From Arthrobacter sp. cf158 (lineage in GTDB: Bacteria > Actinomycetota > Actinomycetes > Actinomycetales > Micrococcaceae), in NCBI RefSeq assembly GCF_900106835.1, contig NZ_FNNR01000002.1, positions 558,001 to 622,000 of the forward strand: a DNA stretch of 64,000 bases, read 5' to 3'. The position numbers were made by a program, and so were the translations under genes. Under the pieces are notes generated by a model. It had not been told where the DNA came from, searched no databases, and was given only the letters and a program-made list of their open reading frames with translations. Shown one piece after another: positions 37,578 to 45,800 of this stretch. Position 1 is the first letter of the stretch, and the number at the start of each line of letters is the position of its first letter.

Positions 37578-37781
37578 GTGGCTGTTCCCAAGCGGAAAAT
37601 GTCTCGCGCAAATACACGCGCCCGCCGTGCCCAGTGGAAGGCAACTGCCCCCAACTTGGTCAAGACCATCGAAAACGGTCAGGTTGTCTACAGCCTGCCG
37701 CACCAGGCAAAGGTCGTCACTGACTCTGCCGGCACCGCGCTGTTCCTTGAATACAAGGGCCGCAAGGTCGCAGACGCCTAA
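37578..37781 (+). CDS. rpmF: 50S ribosomal protein L32
   Basis: 67 residues beginning [20 protein letters not shown]. The zinc-binding Cys pairs of the C+ form are absent: there is no Cys in the protein, so this is the zinc-independent type. The start is GTG with GAGAAATGAGA upstream. Cotranscribed with the DUF177 gene and rnc. Confidence 0.96.
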   Translation: MAVPKRKMSRANTRARRAQWKATAPNLVKTIENGQVVYSLPHQAKVVTDSAGTALFLEYKGRKVADA

Positions 37782-37804
37782 TCTGCCGTACAGGCTGACT
37801 AAGG

Positions 37805-38515
37805 ATGTCTTCAACTGAAGAGCTTCTGAAGCGTCTCGGTGTCTCGATTGACACCGAGACGCTTCGTCTTGCTCTGACACATCGCTCATACGCGTATGAG
37901 AACGGCGGGATTCCCACCAACGAGCGCCTGGAGTTCCTTGGCGACTCCATCCTGGGATTCTCCGTCACGGATTCTCTTTACCGTGAGAATCCCTCGCTTC
38001 CGGAGGGCGAGCTTGCCAAGCGGCGTTCCGCCGTCGTCAGCACGCGCGCCCTGGCCGGAATTGGCCGGTCGATCGGCGTTGGGGAGTTCATCTACCTCGG
38101 GCAAGGCGAAAAGCTGACCGATGGCAAGAACAAGGCCTCAATCCTGGCTGACACCATGGAAGCGTTGATCGGTGCCACGTACCTCTCGAACGACATCGAG
38201 ACTGCGCGCCAATTGGTCATGCGCCTGGTAGGACCGCTCCTCAAGGATGCAGGTGCCTTGGGAGCAGGAACCGACTGGAAGACGAGCATTCAGGAACTGA
38301 CCGCCAGCCGGCAACTTGGGGCCATCCACTACGCCGTAGAAGGTTCGGGACCGGACCACGCCCGCACTTTCGAGGCCGTGCTGAACATCGGTGGGACACC
38401 CTATGGCAGGGGTTCCGGCCACTCCAAAAAAGAAGCCGAGCAGGAAGCTGCCGCTGACGCCTGGCGAGCCTTGACGGCCCTGGACGCCACAACTGCCGGT
38501 CCTGCTTCCGACTGA
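37805..38515 (+). CDS. rnc: Ribonuclease III
   Basis: Double-strand-specific endoribonuclease for rRNA processing and mRNA turnover. 236 residues. The catalytic signature [13 protein letters not shown] and the second acidic site [12 protein letters not shown] are intact. The C-terminal double-stranded RNA-binding domain ([17 protein letters not shown]) follows. Codons 9-21 contain a 16-bp perfect inverted repeat, described separately. Confidence 0.96.
   Translation: MSSTEELLKRLGVSIDTETLRLALTHRSYAYENGGIPTNERLEFLGDSILGFSVTDSLYRENPSLPEGELAKRRSAVVSTRALAGIGRSIGVGEFIYLGQGEKLTDGKNKASILADTMEALIGATYLSNDIETARQLVMRLVGPLLKDAGALGAGTDWKTSIQELTASRQLGAIHYAVEGSGPDHARTFEAVLNIGGTPYGRGSGHSKKEAEQEAAADAWRALTALDATTAGPASD
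37828..37865 (+). promoter_or_regulatory. 16-bp perfect hairpin inside the 5' end of rnc
   Basis: The arm GAAGCGTCTCGGTGTC (37828-37843) is exactly complementary to 37850-37865, with a 6-nt loop; a flanking T/G wobble can extend it to 17 bp. It lies 23 nt after the rnc ATG and is a candidate self-cleavage site for RNase III. Confidence 0.6.
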
Positions 38516-38520
38516 CTCCC

Positions 38521-39480
38521 ATGCCTGAGCTTCCCGAAGTAGAGGTTGTCCGCCGTGGCCTGGCCCGTTGGGTCCGTGGCCGTTCCATCACTGGCGTTGA
38601 TGTCCTTGATCCACGTTCCATCCGCAGGCATGCCCTTGGGACGGAAGACTTCGTCGGAAACCTTGAACACGCCACGGTGCAGGATGTCGTCCGTAGGGGC
38701 AAATTTCTCTGGTTGCCGCTGGCCATGAACAACACCCTGGAGTCCACTCCTGCAGAACTCCCTAAGGTGGCTCTGATGGCGCATCTGGGGATGAGCGGCC
38801 AACTGCTGATGCAGGACCCCCACGTCCAGGACGAGAAGCACCTCAAAGTCAGGATCCGGCTCAGTCCTGCAGAAGGTATGCCGGAGCAACTGCGGTTCGT
38901 CGACCAGCGTATATTCGGCGGCCTGTTCGTCACGTCCTTGGTGCCGACGCCCGACGGTGGGCCAGGTGGGCTGGGCGAAACGCCGCTGCCCGAAATCGCC
39001 GAGGAAGCTTCCCATATTGCCAGGGACCCGCTGGACCCATACTTCTCGTTTGAGGACTTCTACCGCAAGGTCAAGAGTCGGAAGACCGGACTGAAACGGG
39101 CGTTGCTGGACCAATCAGTCATTTCGGGCATAGGCAATATCTATGCCGATGAAGCCCTGTGGCGTGCGCGCCTTCATTACGCCAGGGCGACGGATACCTT
39201 GCGCCGTCCCGATGCCGAACGGTTGGTGGAGGCGGTCAAGGATGTCATGAACGCTGCGTTGGCCGCTGGCGGGACAAGTTTTGATTCGCTGTATGTGAAC
39301 GTCAACGGCGATTCGGGGTACTTTGCGCGGTCCCTCAACGCCTATGGGCGGGCCGGAGAATTGTGTGGCCGCTGTGAGGAAATGGGCCTGCACAGCATCA
39401 TGAAGAGGGAACAGTTCATGAACCGCTCTTCCTACACTTGCCCCGTCTGCCAGCCGCGGCCACGGAACGGACGTTGGTAG
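38521..39480 (+). CDS. mutM: Formamidopyrimidine-DNA glycosylase
   Basis: Excises 8-oxoguanine and other oxidised bases. 319 residues. The catalytic N-terminus PELPEVE (Pro2, Glu3), the lesion-recognition helix region [13 protein letters not shown] and the C-terminal zinc finger CGRC/CPVC are complete. A loop of about 20 residues ([16 protein letters not shown]) is longer than in E. coli. The ATG is 5 bp after rnc. Confidence 0.95.
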   Translation: MPELPEVEVVRRGLARWVRGRSITGVDVLDPRSIRRHALGTEDFVGNLEHATVQDVVRRGKFLWLPLAMNNTLESTPAELPKVALMAHLGMSGQLLMQDPHVQDEKHLKVRIRLSPAEGMPEQLRFVDQRIFGGLFVTSLVPTPDGGPGGLGETPLPEIAEEASHIARDPLDPYFSFEDFYRKVKSRKTGLKRALLDQSVISGIGNIYADEALWRARLHYARATDTLRRPDAERLVEAVKDVMNAALAAGGTSFDSLYVNVNGDSGYFARSLNAYGRAGELCGRCEEMGLHSIMKREQFMNRSSYTCPVCQPRPRNGRW

Positions 39481-39514
39481 AGCCAAAACTGTTCCCGAAT
39501 CCGGGTGGCAATGG

Positions 39515-39520
39515 CAGACT
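39515..39520 (+). promoter_or_regulatory. -10 box before the small ORF (leaderless)
   Basis: CAGACT, followed by 6 nt and the ATG at 39527, the same spacing as at other leaderless genes here. Confidence 0.35.
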
Positions 39521-39526
39521 GTCCCC

Positions 39527-39667
39527 ATGAACAGCTTGGCGCTTCGAATCGCCATCGCGCAGGCCAACGCCACCACAATGTGGGTGGCGTCAGTTCTACC
39601 TGTGACACTTCCTGAATACGCCTCCACCTTTCCCCTGAGCGGTCCTTCCGGATCAGGTAAGCCATGA
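39527..39667 (+). CDS. Small ORF (46 aa), coupled to the next membrane protein
   Basis: Begins MNSLALRIAIAQANATTMW and ends PSGSGKP. Support comes from the -10 box with 6-nt spacing and from the stop, which overlaps the next gene's ATG as ATGA. There is no recognisable domain; an amphipathic or weakly hydrophobic N-terminal half is visible. It may be a real small protein or only a leader that delivers ribosomes to the downstream gene. Confidence 0.4.
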   Translation: MNSLALRIAIAQANATTMWVASVLPVTLPEYASTFPLSGPSGSGKP

Positions 39668-40377
39668 TGGCGCGGCGGCTGGTCATCGCGGGTATTTGCC
39701 TTGCCGTGCTGATTGCCGCCGTCGCCATAGTGCTGGACCAGATGGCAAAGCCGGGTGCCACCTCCGCGCAGAGCCCGCCATCCTCCAGTTCAAGCCAGGG
39801 TGCCACTCCTTCGGGCGCCGGCACGTCTACGTCCGGCAGTACGGCGTCGGGAGCTGAGGGCAGTGGAACCGGTACCGGCGGGACCGAAACAAACGGAACC
39901 GGGAACGACGACGGCGGAGGTTCCGGACCTTCCACCGCCAAACCGCTGGAGGTCCTCCCGCCGGTAACTGCCACCCCCACGGGTTTACCTGCGCCGTCGG
40001 CGCCTGCCCCGCTCATCACAGGCGCGCTCCCGGCAGCTGGCAGTGCGTCAGGTGAAATGGTGGACGGCTGGCCTGACGGAGTCCTCACTCTGCCCTCCGG
40101 GACCACCATAGGATCTACCTCCGTGTCGACGTCGGGCAATATCCTCCAAGTGACTGCGGACGGTATCCTTGCCAAGCCGCGGGCCGAGGTCCTCGATTTC
40201 TTCCGTCAATCCCTGGTTTCGCACGGCTTCTGGTCGGAGGAAGCCCCCGCTGCGCAGGACGCTGTAGCCGCTCGATTTGTGCGGGGGACGGACTCCGTGA
40301 CGGTTTCAGTGTCCACCACGGGGACAGGCAGCTCGCGCTTCCAGCTGCTGGGCAGCCTTCACACTACGGCGGGCTAG
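39664..40377 (+). CDS. Membrane-anchored Ser/Gly/Thr-rich protein of unknown function
   Basis: 237 residues. One N-terminal TM anchor (about residues 6-24, LVIAGICLAVLIAAVAIVL) is followed by a low-complexity Ser/Thr/Gly/Pro region (about 30-130) and a C-terminal globular domain of about 95 residues beginning GEMVDGWPDG. It is probably outside the cell. I do not recognise the C-terminal domain. It is the first sizeable gene of the insert between mutM and smc. Confidence 0.7.
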   Translation: MMARRLVIAGICLAVLIAAVAIVLDQMAKPGATSAQSPPSSSSSQGATPSGAGTSTSGSTASGAEGSGTGTGGTETNGTGNDDGGGSGPSTAKPLEVLPPVTATPTGLPAPSAPAPLITGALPAAGSASGEMVDGWPDGVLTLPSGTTIGSTSVSTSGNILQVTADGILAKPRAEVLDFFRQSLVSHGFWSEEAPAAQDAVAARFVRGTDSVTVSVSTTGTGSSRFQLLGSLHTTAG

Positions 40378-40385
40378 GGGCATCC

Positions 40386-41687
40386 ATGTACATTTCGCTT
40401 TCGGACCGCAGCGGCGGTAAACGCGACAAACCACAGGGCAACGGAACGGCACTGGCAAGCGAGGTGCCGTTCCGTTTGTCCCCTGTCATCCTGTGGCTGG
40501 GCATCGTGAGCATGGTGACTGATGTGTCCTCCGAGTCCGTTACGGCAATCCTTCCCCTGTACGTGACCGGGTTCCTGGGGCTGTCCACCATCGCCTTTGG
40601 ATTCATTGACGGTATTAATCAAGGTGCCAGCGCCATCGTCCGGATCGCTGCCGGCTGGGCTGCGGATCGCAGCGGCCACCCCAAACGGATCGCCTTGGCC
40701 GGCTATGGACTATCCATGCTCGCCAGGATCGGGTTCCTCTTCGCAGGGGGATTCTGGGCGATCGCCGCCATCGTGACGGGGGACCGGATTGGCAAGGGGA
40801 TTCGCACGGCTCCCCGGGACGCTCTCATATCAGTGTCCGCGCAGCCTGAACATTTAGCCCGGTCCTTCGGCGTGCACCGAATGCTGGACAACATCGGGGC
40901 TGCGGCCGGCCCGTTGATTGCCTTTTTTGTGTTGTTAATGATTCCACAAGGCTTCAGCACTGTTTTTGTGGTGTCATTGGCGTTCGCCGTGATCGGCGTC
41001 GCCGTTTTGGCTTTGGTTGTGCCTGACATCCAGGCCCGGGGACTGAAAACTGCCGGGGGACGGGAGGGGCGCAGGCTTTTCGCTTTTTCCTGGAGCCATC
41101 TCAAGGAACCTGGGCTGGGCAAGCTGCTGATTGCTGCCGGGCTCCTGGGACTGGTGACCATTGGCGATGGGTTCATCTACTTGGTGTTGCAAGCCAGGGA
41201 TTCGTTTGCCGTCCAGTGGTTCCCGCTGTTGTTTGTGGGTACCAACGTAGTGTTCCTGGCGCTGGCCATTCCGCTGGGACGGCTCGCGGACCGTGTGGGT
41301 AAGGTTCCGGTGTTCATTGGCGGGCACCTCGCGTTACTGATCACGTATTTGCTGGCCTCGGCCCCCTTTGGTGGACTGTGGGGAACCGTGGGCTGCCTGG
41401 TTCTGCTGGGGGCGTTCTACGCAGCAACCGACGGCGTGCTGGCCGCCCTGGCCAGCCAGCTGACACCACCTGGCAAGCTTGCCACGGGTATCGCCTCGGC
41501 GCAGACCGTGGTGGCGTTGAGCCGCATGACCGCCTCCGCGGGTTTCGGCGTTCTCTGGTATGCCGTGGGTGCAGCCACGGCAATGATCGTGGCCGGTGCC
41601 TTGCTGGCCTGTGCCTTGGTTGCTGTGGCGCTCATCCTGCGTGGTACAAAGTCCGGTCCCCGCAGCGACCTGGGCGGAGGGGCATGA
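40386..41687 (+). CDS. MFS transporter
   Basis: 433 residues with about 12 predicted TM segments. The MFS loop 2-3 signature appears as GWAADRSGHPKRIA, and the equivalent in the second half is LGRLADRVGKVPV. The GDRIGKGIRTAPRDALIS segment is characteristic of a subgroup of actinobacterial and proteobacterial exporters of unknown substrate. Shine-Dalgarno AGGGG precedes the ATG. Its stop overlaps the next gene as ATGA. Confidence 0.88.
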   Translation: MYISLSDRSGGKRDKPQGNGTALASEVPFRLSPVILWLGIVSMVTDVSSESVTAILPLYVTGFLGLSTIAFGFIDGINQGASAIVRIAAGWAADRSGHPKRIALAGYGLSMLARIGFLFAGGFWAIAAIVTGDRIGKGIRTAPRDALISVSAQPEHLARSFGVHRMLDNIGAAAGPLIAFFVLLMIPQGFSTVFVVSLAFAVIGVAVLALVVPDIQARGLKTAGGREGRRLFAFSWSHLKEPGLGKLLIAAGLLGLVTIGDGFIYLVLQARDSFAVQWFPLLFVGTNVVFLALAIPLGRLADRVGKVPVFIGGHLALLITYLLASAPFGGLWGTVGCLVLLGAFYAATDGVLAALASQLTPPGKLATGIASAQTVVALSRMTASAGFGVLWYAVGAATAMIVAGALLACALVAVALILRGTKSGPRSDLGGGA

Positions 41688-42712
41688 GCGGAACCCTGGC
41701 TGCCGGCAAAACCAAGTGGGGAATTCTCCTGGCCGTGACAGCCATTGTTCTGGTGGCGGCCGGCATTTATGCCGTGGGAGCCTACCAGCGCTTTGAGGAG
41801 AGCCGTACCGCAGCCTCGTCAGTGGGTGTTACGGCGGGCCAACCGCTTCCGGGCGTGCCATTCGTCCTGTTCCGGAATACAGCATCGGGCCAGGGCTATG
41901 GCAACGCGGCAACCGTGCCGCTGAGTGCTCCGAGCGGCACCAGGGCCGTCAGCGACCAAGAGTGTGACCGCGTCTATGGAACCCATGAAACAGTGGTGTG
42001 CCTCAAGACAAACCGGGGCCTGGTCACAGCTTTCGAAGCGGCTGTGCTGAACAGCGATTGGCAACAACAGCGCACCTGGCCTGTCCCGGGCATTCCCAGC
42101 CGGACCCGGATCAGTCCGGACGGGTCCATGATTGCCACCACGGTGTTTGTCAGCGGGCACTCGTACGCAACAGCGGGCTTTTCCACGGCGACGGAGATCA
42201 CCCTGCCGGGTGGGACCTCCGGAAACCTTGAGGACTTCGCCCTCATGGTGAATGGGGAGCGCCTGGTCACTACGGACAGGAACATTTGGGGTGTCACGTT
42301 CGCTCCGGGCCAGAGTGATGTCTTCTACGCCACCGCTGCGTCATCGGGCCGGATCTGGCTGGTCCGTGGGAGTCTTTCGGCGAGGACCCTCACGGCCATG
42401 CACGACAATGTGGAGTGCCCGTCGATATCGCCGGACGGAACCCGGATTGCCTTCAAGAAGAACGACGGCGGGGCGTTGGCTGCGCACTGGAAAGTCGCTG
42501 TGCTTGACCTCGCTACGGGACAGGAAACGGTCTTGTCGGAAAAGCGAAGCGTGGATGACCAGATTGAATGGTTGGACGACCACAACCTGCTTTACGGTTT
42601 GGCGGATGAGGCTGTTGAAGGGGACAGCAACATCTGGAAACTGGGGACCGAAGCAGCGTCGCAGCCCGGCCTGTTCATCGCCCATGCGTGGTCGCCCAGC
42701 GTAGTGCGCTGA
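41684..42712 (+). CDS. Membrane-anchored beta-propeller (WD40/TolB-like) protein
   Basis: 342 residues. One N-terminal TM segment (about 12-33) precedes an extracellular domain with repeated TolB/WD40-like blades, visible as RISPDGSMIA and SISPDGTRIAF. The ATG at 41684 overlaps the MFS stop; a longer frame upstream is only the shadow of the transporter. It is coupled to the MFS gene, so a role alongside that exporter is possible. Confidence 0.8.
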   Translation: MSGTLAAGKTKWGILLAVTAIVLVAAGIYAVGAYQRFEESRTAASSVGVTAGQPLPGVPFVLFRNTASGQGYGNAATVPLSAPSGTRAVSDQECDRVYGTHETVVCLKTNRGLVTAFEAAVLNSDWQQQRTWPVPGIPSRTRISPDGSMIATTVFVSGHSYATAGFSTATEITLPGGTSGNLEDFALMVNGERLVTTDRNIWGVTFAPGQSDVFYATAASSGRIWLVRGSLSARTLTAMHDNVECPSISPDGTRIAFKKNDGGALAAHWKVAVLDLATGQETVLSEKRSVDDQIEWLDDHNLLYGLADEAVEGDSNIWKLGTEAASQPGLFIAHAWSPSVVR

Positions 42713-42754
42713 CCGGAGCCGGACCAGAAGGAGAGCCGGCCCGCAGCAAGACAA

Positions 42755-42801
42755 CTCCGCTGGCGCCCGGCCCGGAGTTCGGGGGCAGTGCGCCAGCGGA
42801 G
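42755..42801. terminator. Bidirectional hairpin between convergent genes
   Basis: CTCCGCTGGCGC (42755-42766) pairs perfectly with 42790-42801 around a 23-nt loop that can fold further. It separates the propeller gene from the DUF4082 gene. Confidence 0.65.
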
Positions 42802-42819
42802 CCAGCCTTTACCTTCGGG

Positions 42820-45800
42820 TCAGCAGAGCCCGAGCAACCCGCAGAGCAGCCCGCCGGATTGTGTGGGGCTGGGCGACGGACTCGGAGTTGCCGTTGCCGT
42901 CGCCGTTGGTGACGGTGTAGGCGTCGGGGTTGCCGTTGCCGTTGCTGTAGGTGACGGAGCCGGTGCAGCCAGCTGTTGTGCCGGCGCTGTGGTGGAGTAC
43001 ACCACATCCACAAAGTAGTTCGTGGCATTCCAGGAGCTGGTCGGCATGACCCCGCCAGTGCCATACCGGTAGCGTCCGTTATTTGGGCCGCTGGCTATGA
43101 ATACTCCGCTGGTGTATGTCTGGTTGAAGAATCCAGAGGTGTAGGAGTAGCGGCCATTGGGTGCTCTGTACGAGACGACGTAGGTTTGGCCCGTCACCAA
43201 CGCTACGGGGGTTGCCAACGTAGCGGTCTGCCAGCCAGTGGCTGTTTCATTGGTAAAGGTCACCTGGGCCAGCCGTGTGCCTGCCGAGTTCCAGAGCGAT
43301 CCCACGTGGGTTCCGGTATTGCCGGTCCCTTTGTAGAAACGGATGCCCGTGACGTTCCCGGCCTGCGAAACGGTGAAGGCAGTCCCCAGTTCAACGGACA
43401 AGATATCGGGTGCCGATAGCGTCTGGGGTGTCAGAGCGCCGAAGATGGTGGATACCTGGACGGCCGGTGCAGCGGTGGTGAATTGCCAGTTGGTAGTGGG
43501 GAACGCTTGCCCCTGTTGGGAGACAACGTTGGCCACACTGGCGGAAATCACCGTGCTGTTGGGAAGCGGTGCGGCAGGGGTGAACGTGACGGACTTGCTG
43601 TCCGCAGAGAGGGATGCTGTGCCGGCCACAGAGGCGCCGTTCGCAGTCAGAGTAAACGACGAGCCCGTATTGATGGCGGAGGAGAACGTTATGGATGGCT
43701 TCACATCCGTCGGAATCCCGGTGGCACCTGGGGCGGGAACTTGCTCGGACACCGTCAGTGGCGGTGTTGAGGTAGCGAAGACCAGGTCCACCAGGTAACT
43801 GGCAGTGGACGTGGCATTGGGGAAATCGCTGTTATAGGCGAAGGCCCCCGAATCCGCGTCGGTGCGCAGTGGCCCACTGGTGAAGCCGGCACCAAACCCT
43901 CCGGCAGTGTAGGAGTACTTACCCGTCGGAGCCTTGTAGGCTGCTACGTACTCCGTGTCGGCCTCGATATTCACTGGCTGGCTGAAGGAAGCGGTCTGCC
44001 AACCAGAACTGGATTCATTGGTGAAGGTGACTGTGGCCAGGAGTTGACCGGTGGCCGTGTAGAGCGATCCAGTGTGTGTTCCTGTGTTGCCGGCCGCCTT
44101 GTAGAAGCGCACACCGGTTACCTGGCCAGGCGTATCACTGGCAAACCGGACCCCAAGTGACAACGGCATGCCGTCGTTGGCGTCAGGCGTCGAGGGCGTC
44201 ACCGTGTCCTGGTAGAGCGTGCAGGGGCACACGCCAGGCGTCCTGGGAGCCGGAACTGTGGTGAAGCTCCAGGTGCCACCAGCCGTCATCGGCTGCCCGG
44301 ACACTGATGTCGCCGTCACCGTTGCCGTGTAGGACGTCCCTGCAGTGAGTGCCGCAGTGGGCGTGAAGGTGACCTTACGGCTCGTAGCGTCGTAGCTGGA
44401 TGTCCCGGCTACGGCAGCTCCGCTGGTGACCTTCAATGCCATAGTGACGCTCGACGCCACGGCGGCCTCCGACAGCACGGCAGTGACAGCAGTGTTGAGG
44501 GGAACGCTGGACGCATTCGGCAACGGCGAATGCGAACCCACCGTGAACGGGGTGTTCGGTACAGTGACCACCACGTCCACCAGATAGCTGGCTGTGGACC
44601 GCGAGGACGCAAAGTCGCCGCTGTACGTGTAGGCGCCAGCGTCAGACGCTGCCCGGAGCGGTCCTACGCTCATGCCGGAACCGAAACCGTTGGCAGTTGC
44701 CGAATACGTTCCGGTCAGGGACTTGTAGGACACGATGTATTCGGTATTGGCAGCCATCTGGACTGGTTGGCTGAACATGGCAGTCTGCCACCCGGACGCA
44801 CTCTCGTTGGTGAACGCCACCGTGGCCAGCTGCTGGCCGGTGGCCGAGTACAGGGCGCCGTTGTGGGTGCCCGTGTTTCCAGCGGACTTGTAGAAGCGAA
44901 CACCCAGCACCTCGCCCGCGGACACGCTGGAGAATCTCACACCCAGGGTCACGGGCACGCCCTCACGGAGCTCCGCGATTCCCGGGGTCACCGAGTCGTC
45001 AAAAAGGCTGCAGGGGCAGGAACCCGGCACAGGCAGGGTGGCGGCGGTGGTGAAGGACCAGGTCCCGCCTGCTGTCACGGGACCACCGACAGAGTCGGTG
45101 CCGGCCAACGTCGCCGTGAATTGGGTACTGAATGCCAAGGCGCTCGACGGCGTGAAGGTCGCCCGCCGCGTGGCGGCGTCATACGCTGTAGTGCCCGCCA
45201 CTGGACCCGATGGGGACTGCAACGTGAGTTGGACGCTGGCTGCCGTAACAGGCTTGGAGAATACAGCGCTGACCTTCGTATTGACTGACACGCTGGACGA
45301 AGACGGGACGGGCGTGTGGCCCGAGACCGTCATGGGCGAGCTGTCAACGGTGCTGAACAGGGCATCGGCAAAGTAGTTTCCGCCGTTGTAGCTGGTGGTC
45401 GGGAAGCCTTGGGAGGTGCTGTACACGCCGGCCGGTTCAGCGCCGAAGCCACCGGCCACCTTCAGCGGAGCATCAGTAGAACCAAAGCTCGCCCATTGAT
45501 AGTCCTTGGTGGCGTAGTGGCCATTGGGTGCCCAATAGGAGGCTGTGTACTTTTGTCCGGCCGCTACAGGCACTGCCTGGCTGAACAGGGCCGTTTGCCA
45601 GCCGGAAGCGGTCTCGTTGGTGAACGTCGCTGTCGCCAGGCGCTCGCCGGTGGAGCTCCACAGGGATCCGGTGTGGGTGCCGGTATTGGCTGTGCTCTTG
45701 TAGAAGCGGACACCTGTGATGAAGCCGTCCACTGACGGGGTGAAACGCAGGCCCATCTCGTAAGCGCCGCCATCGCCGGAGTCCTTGACCACTGGGACGG

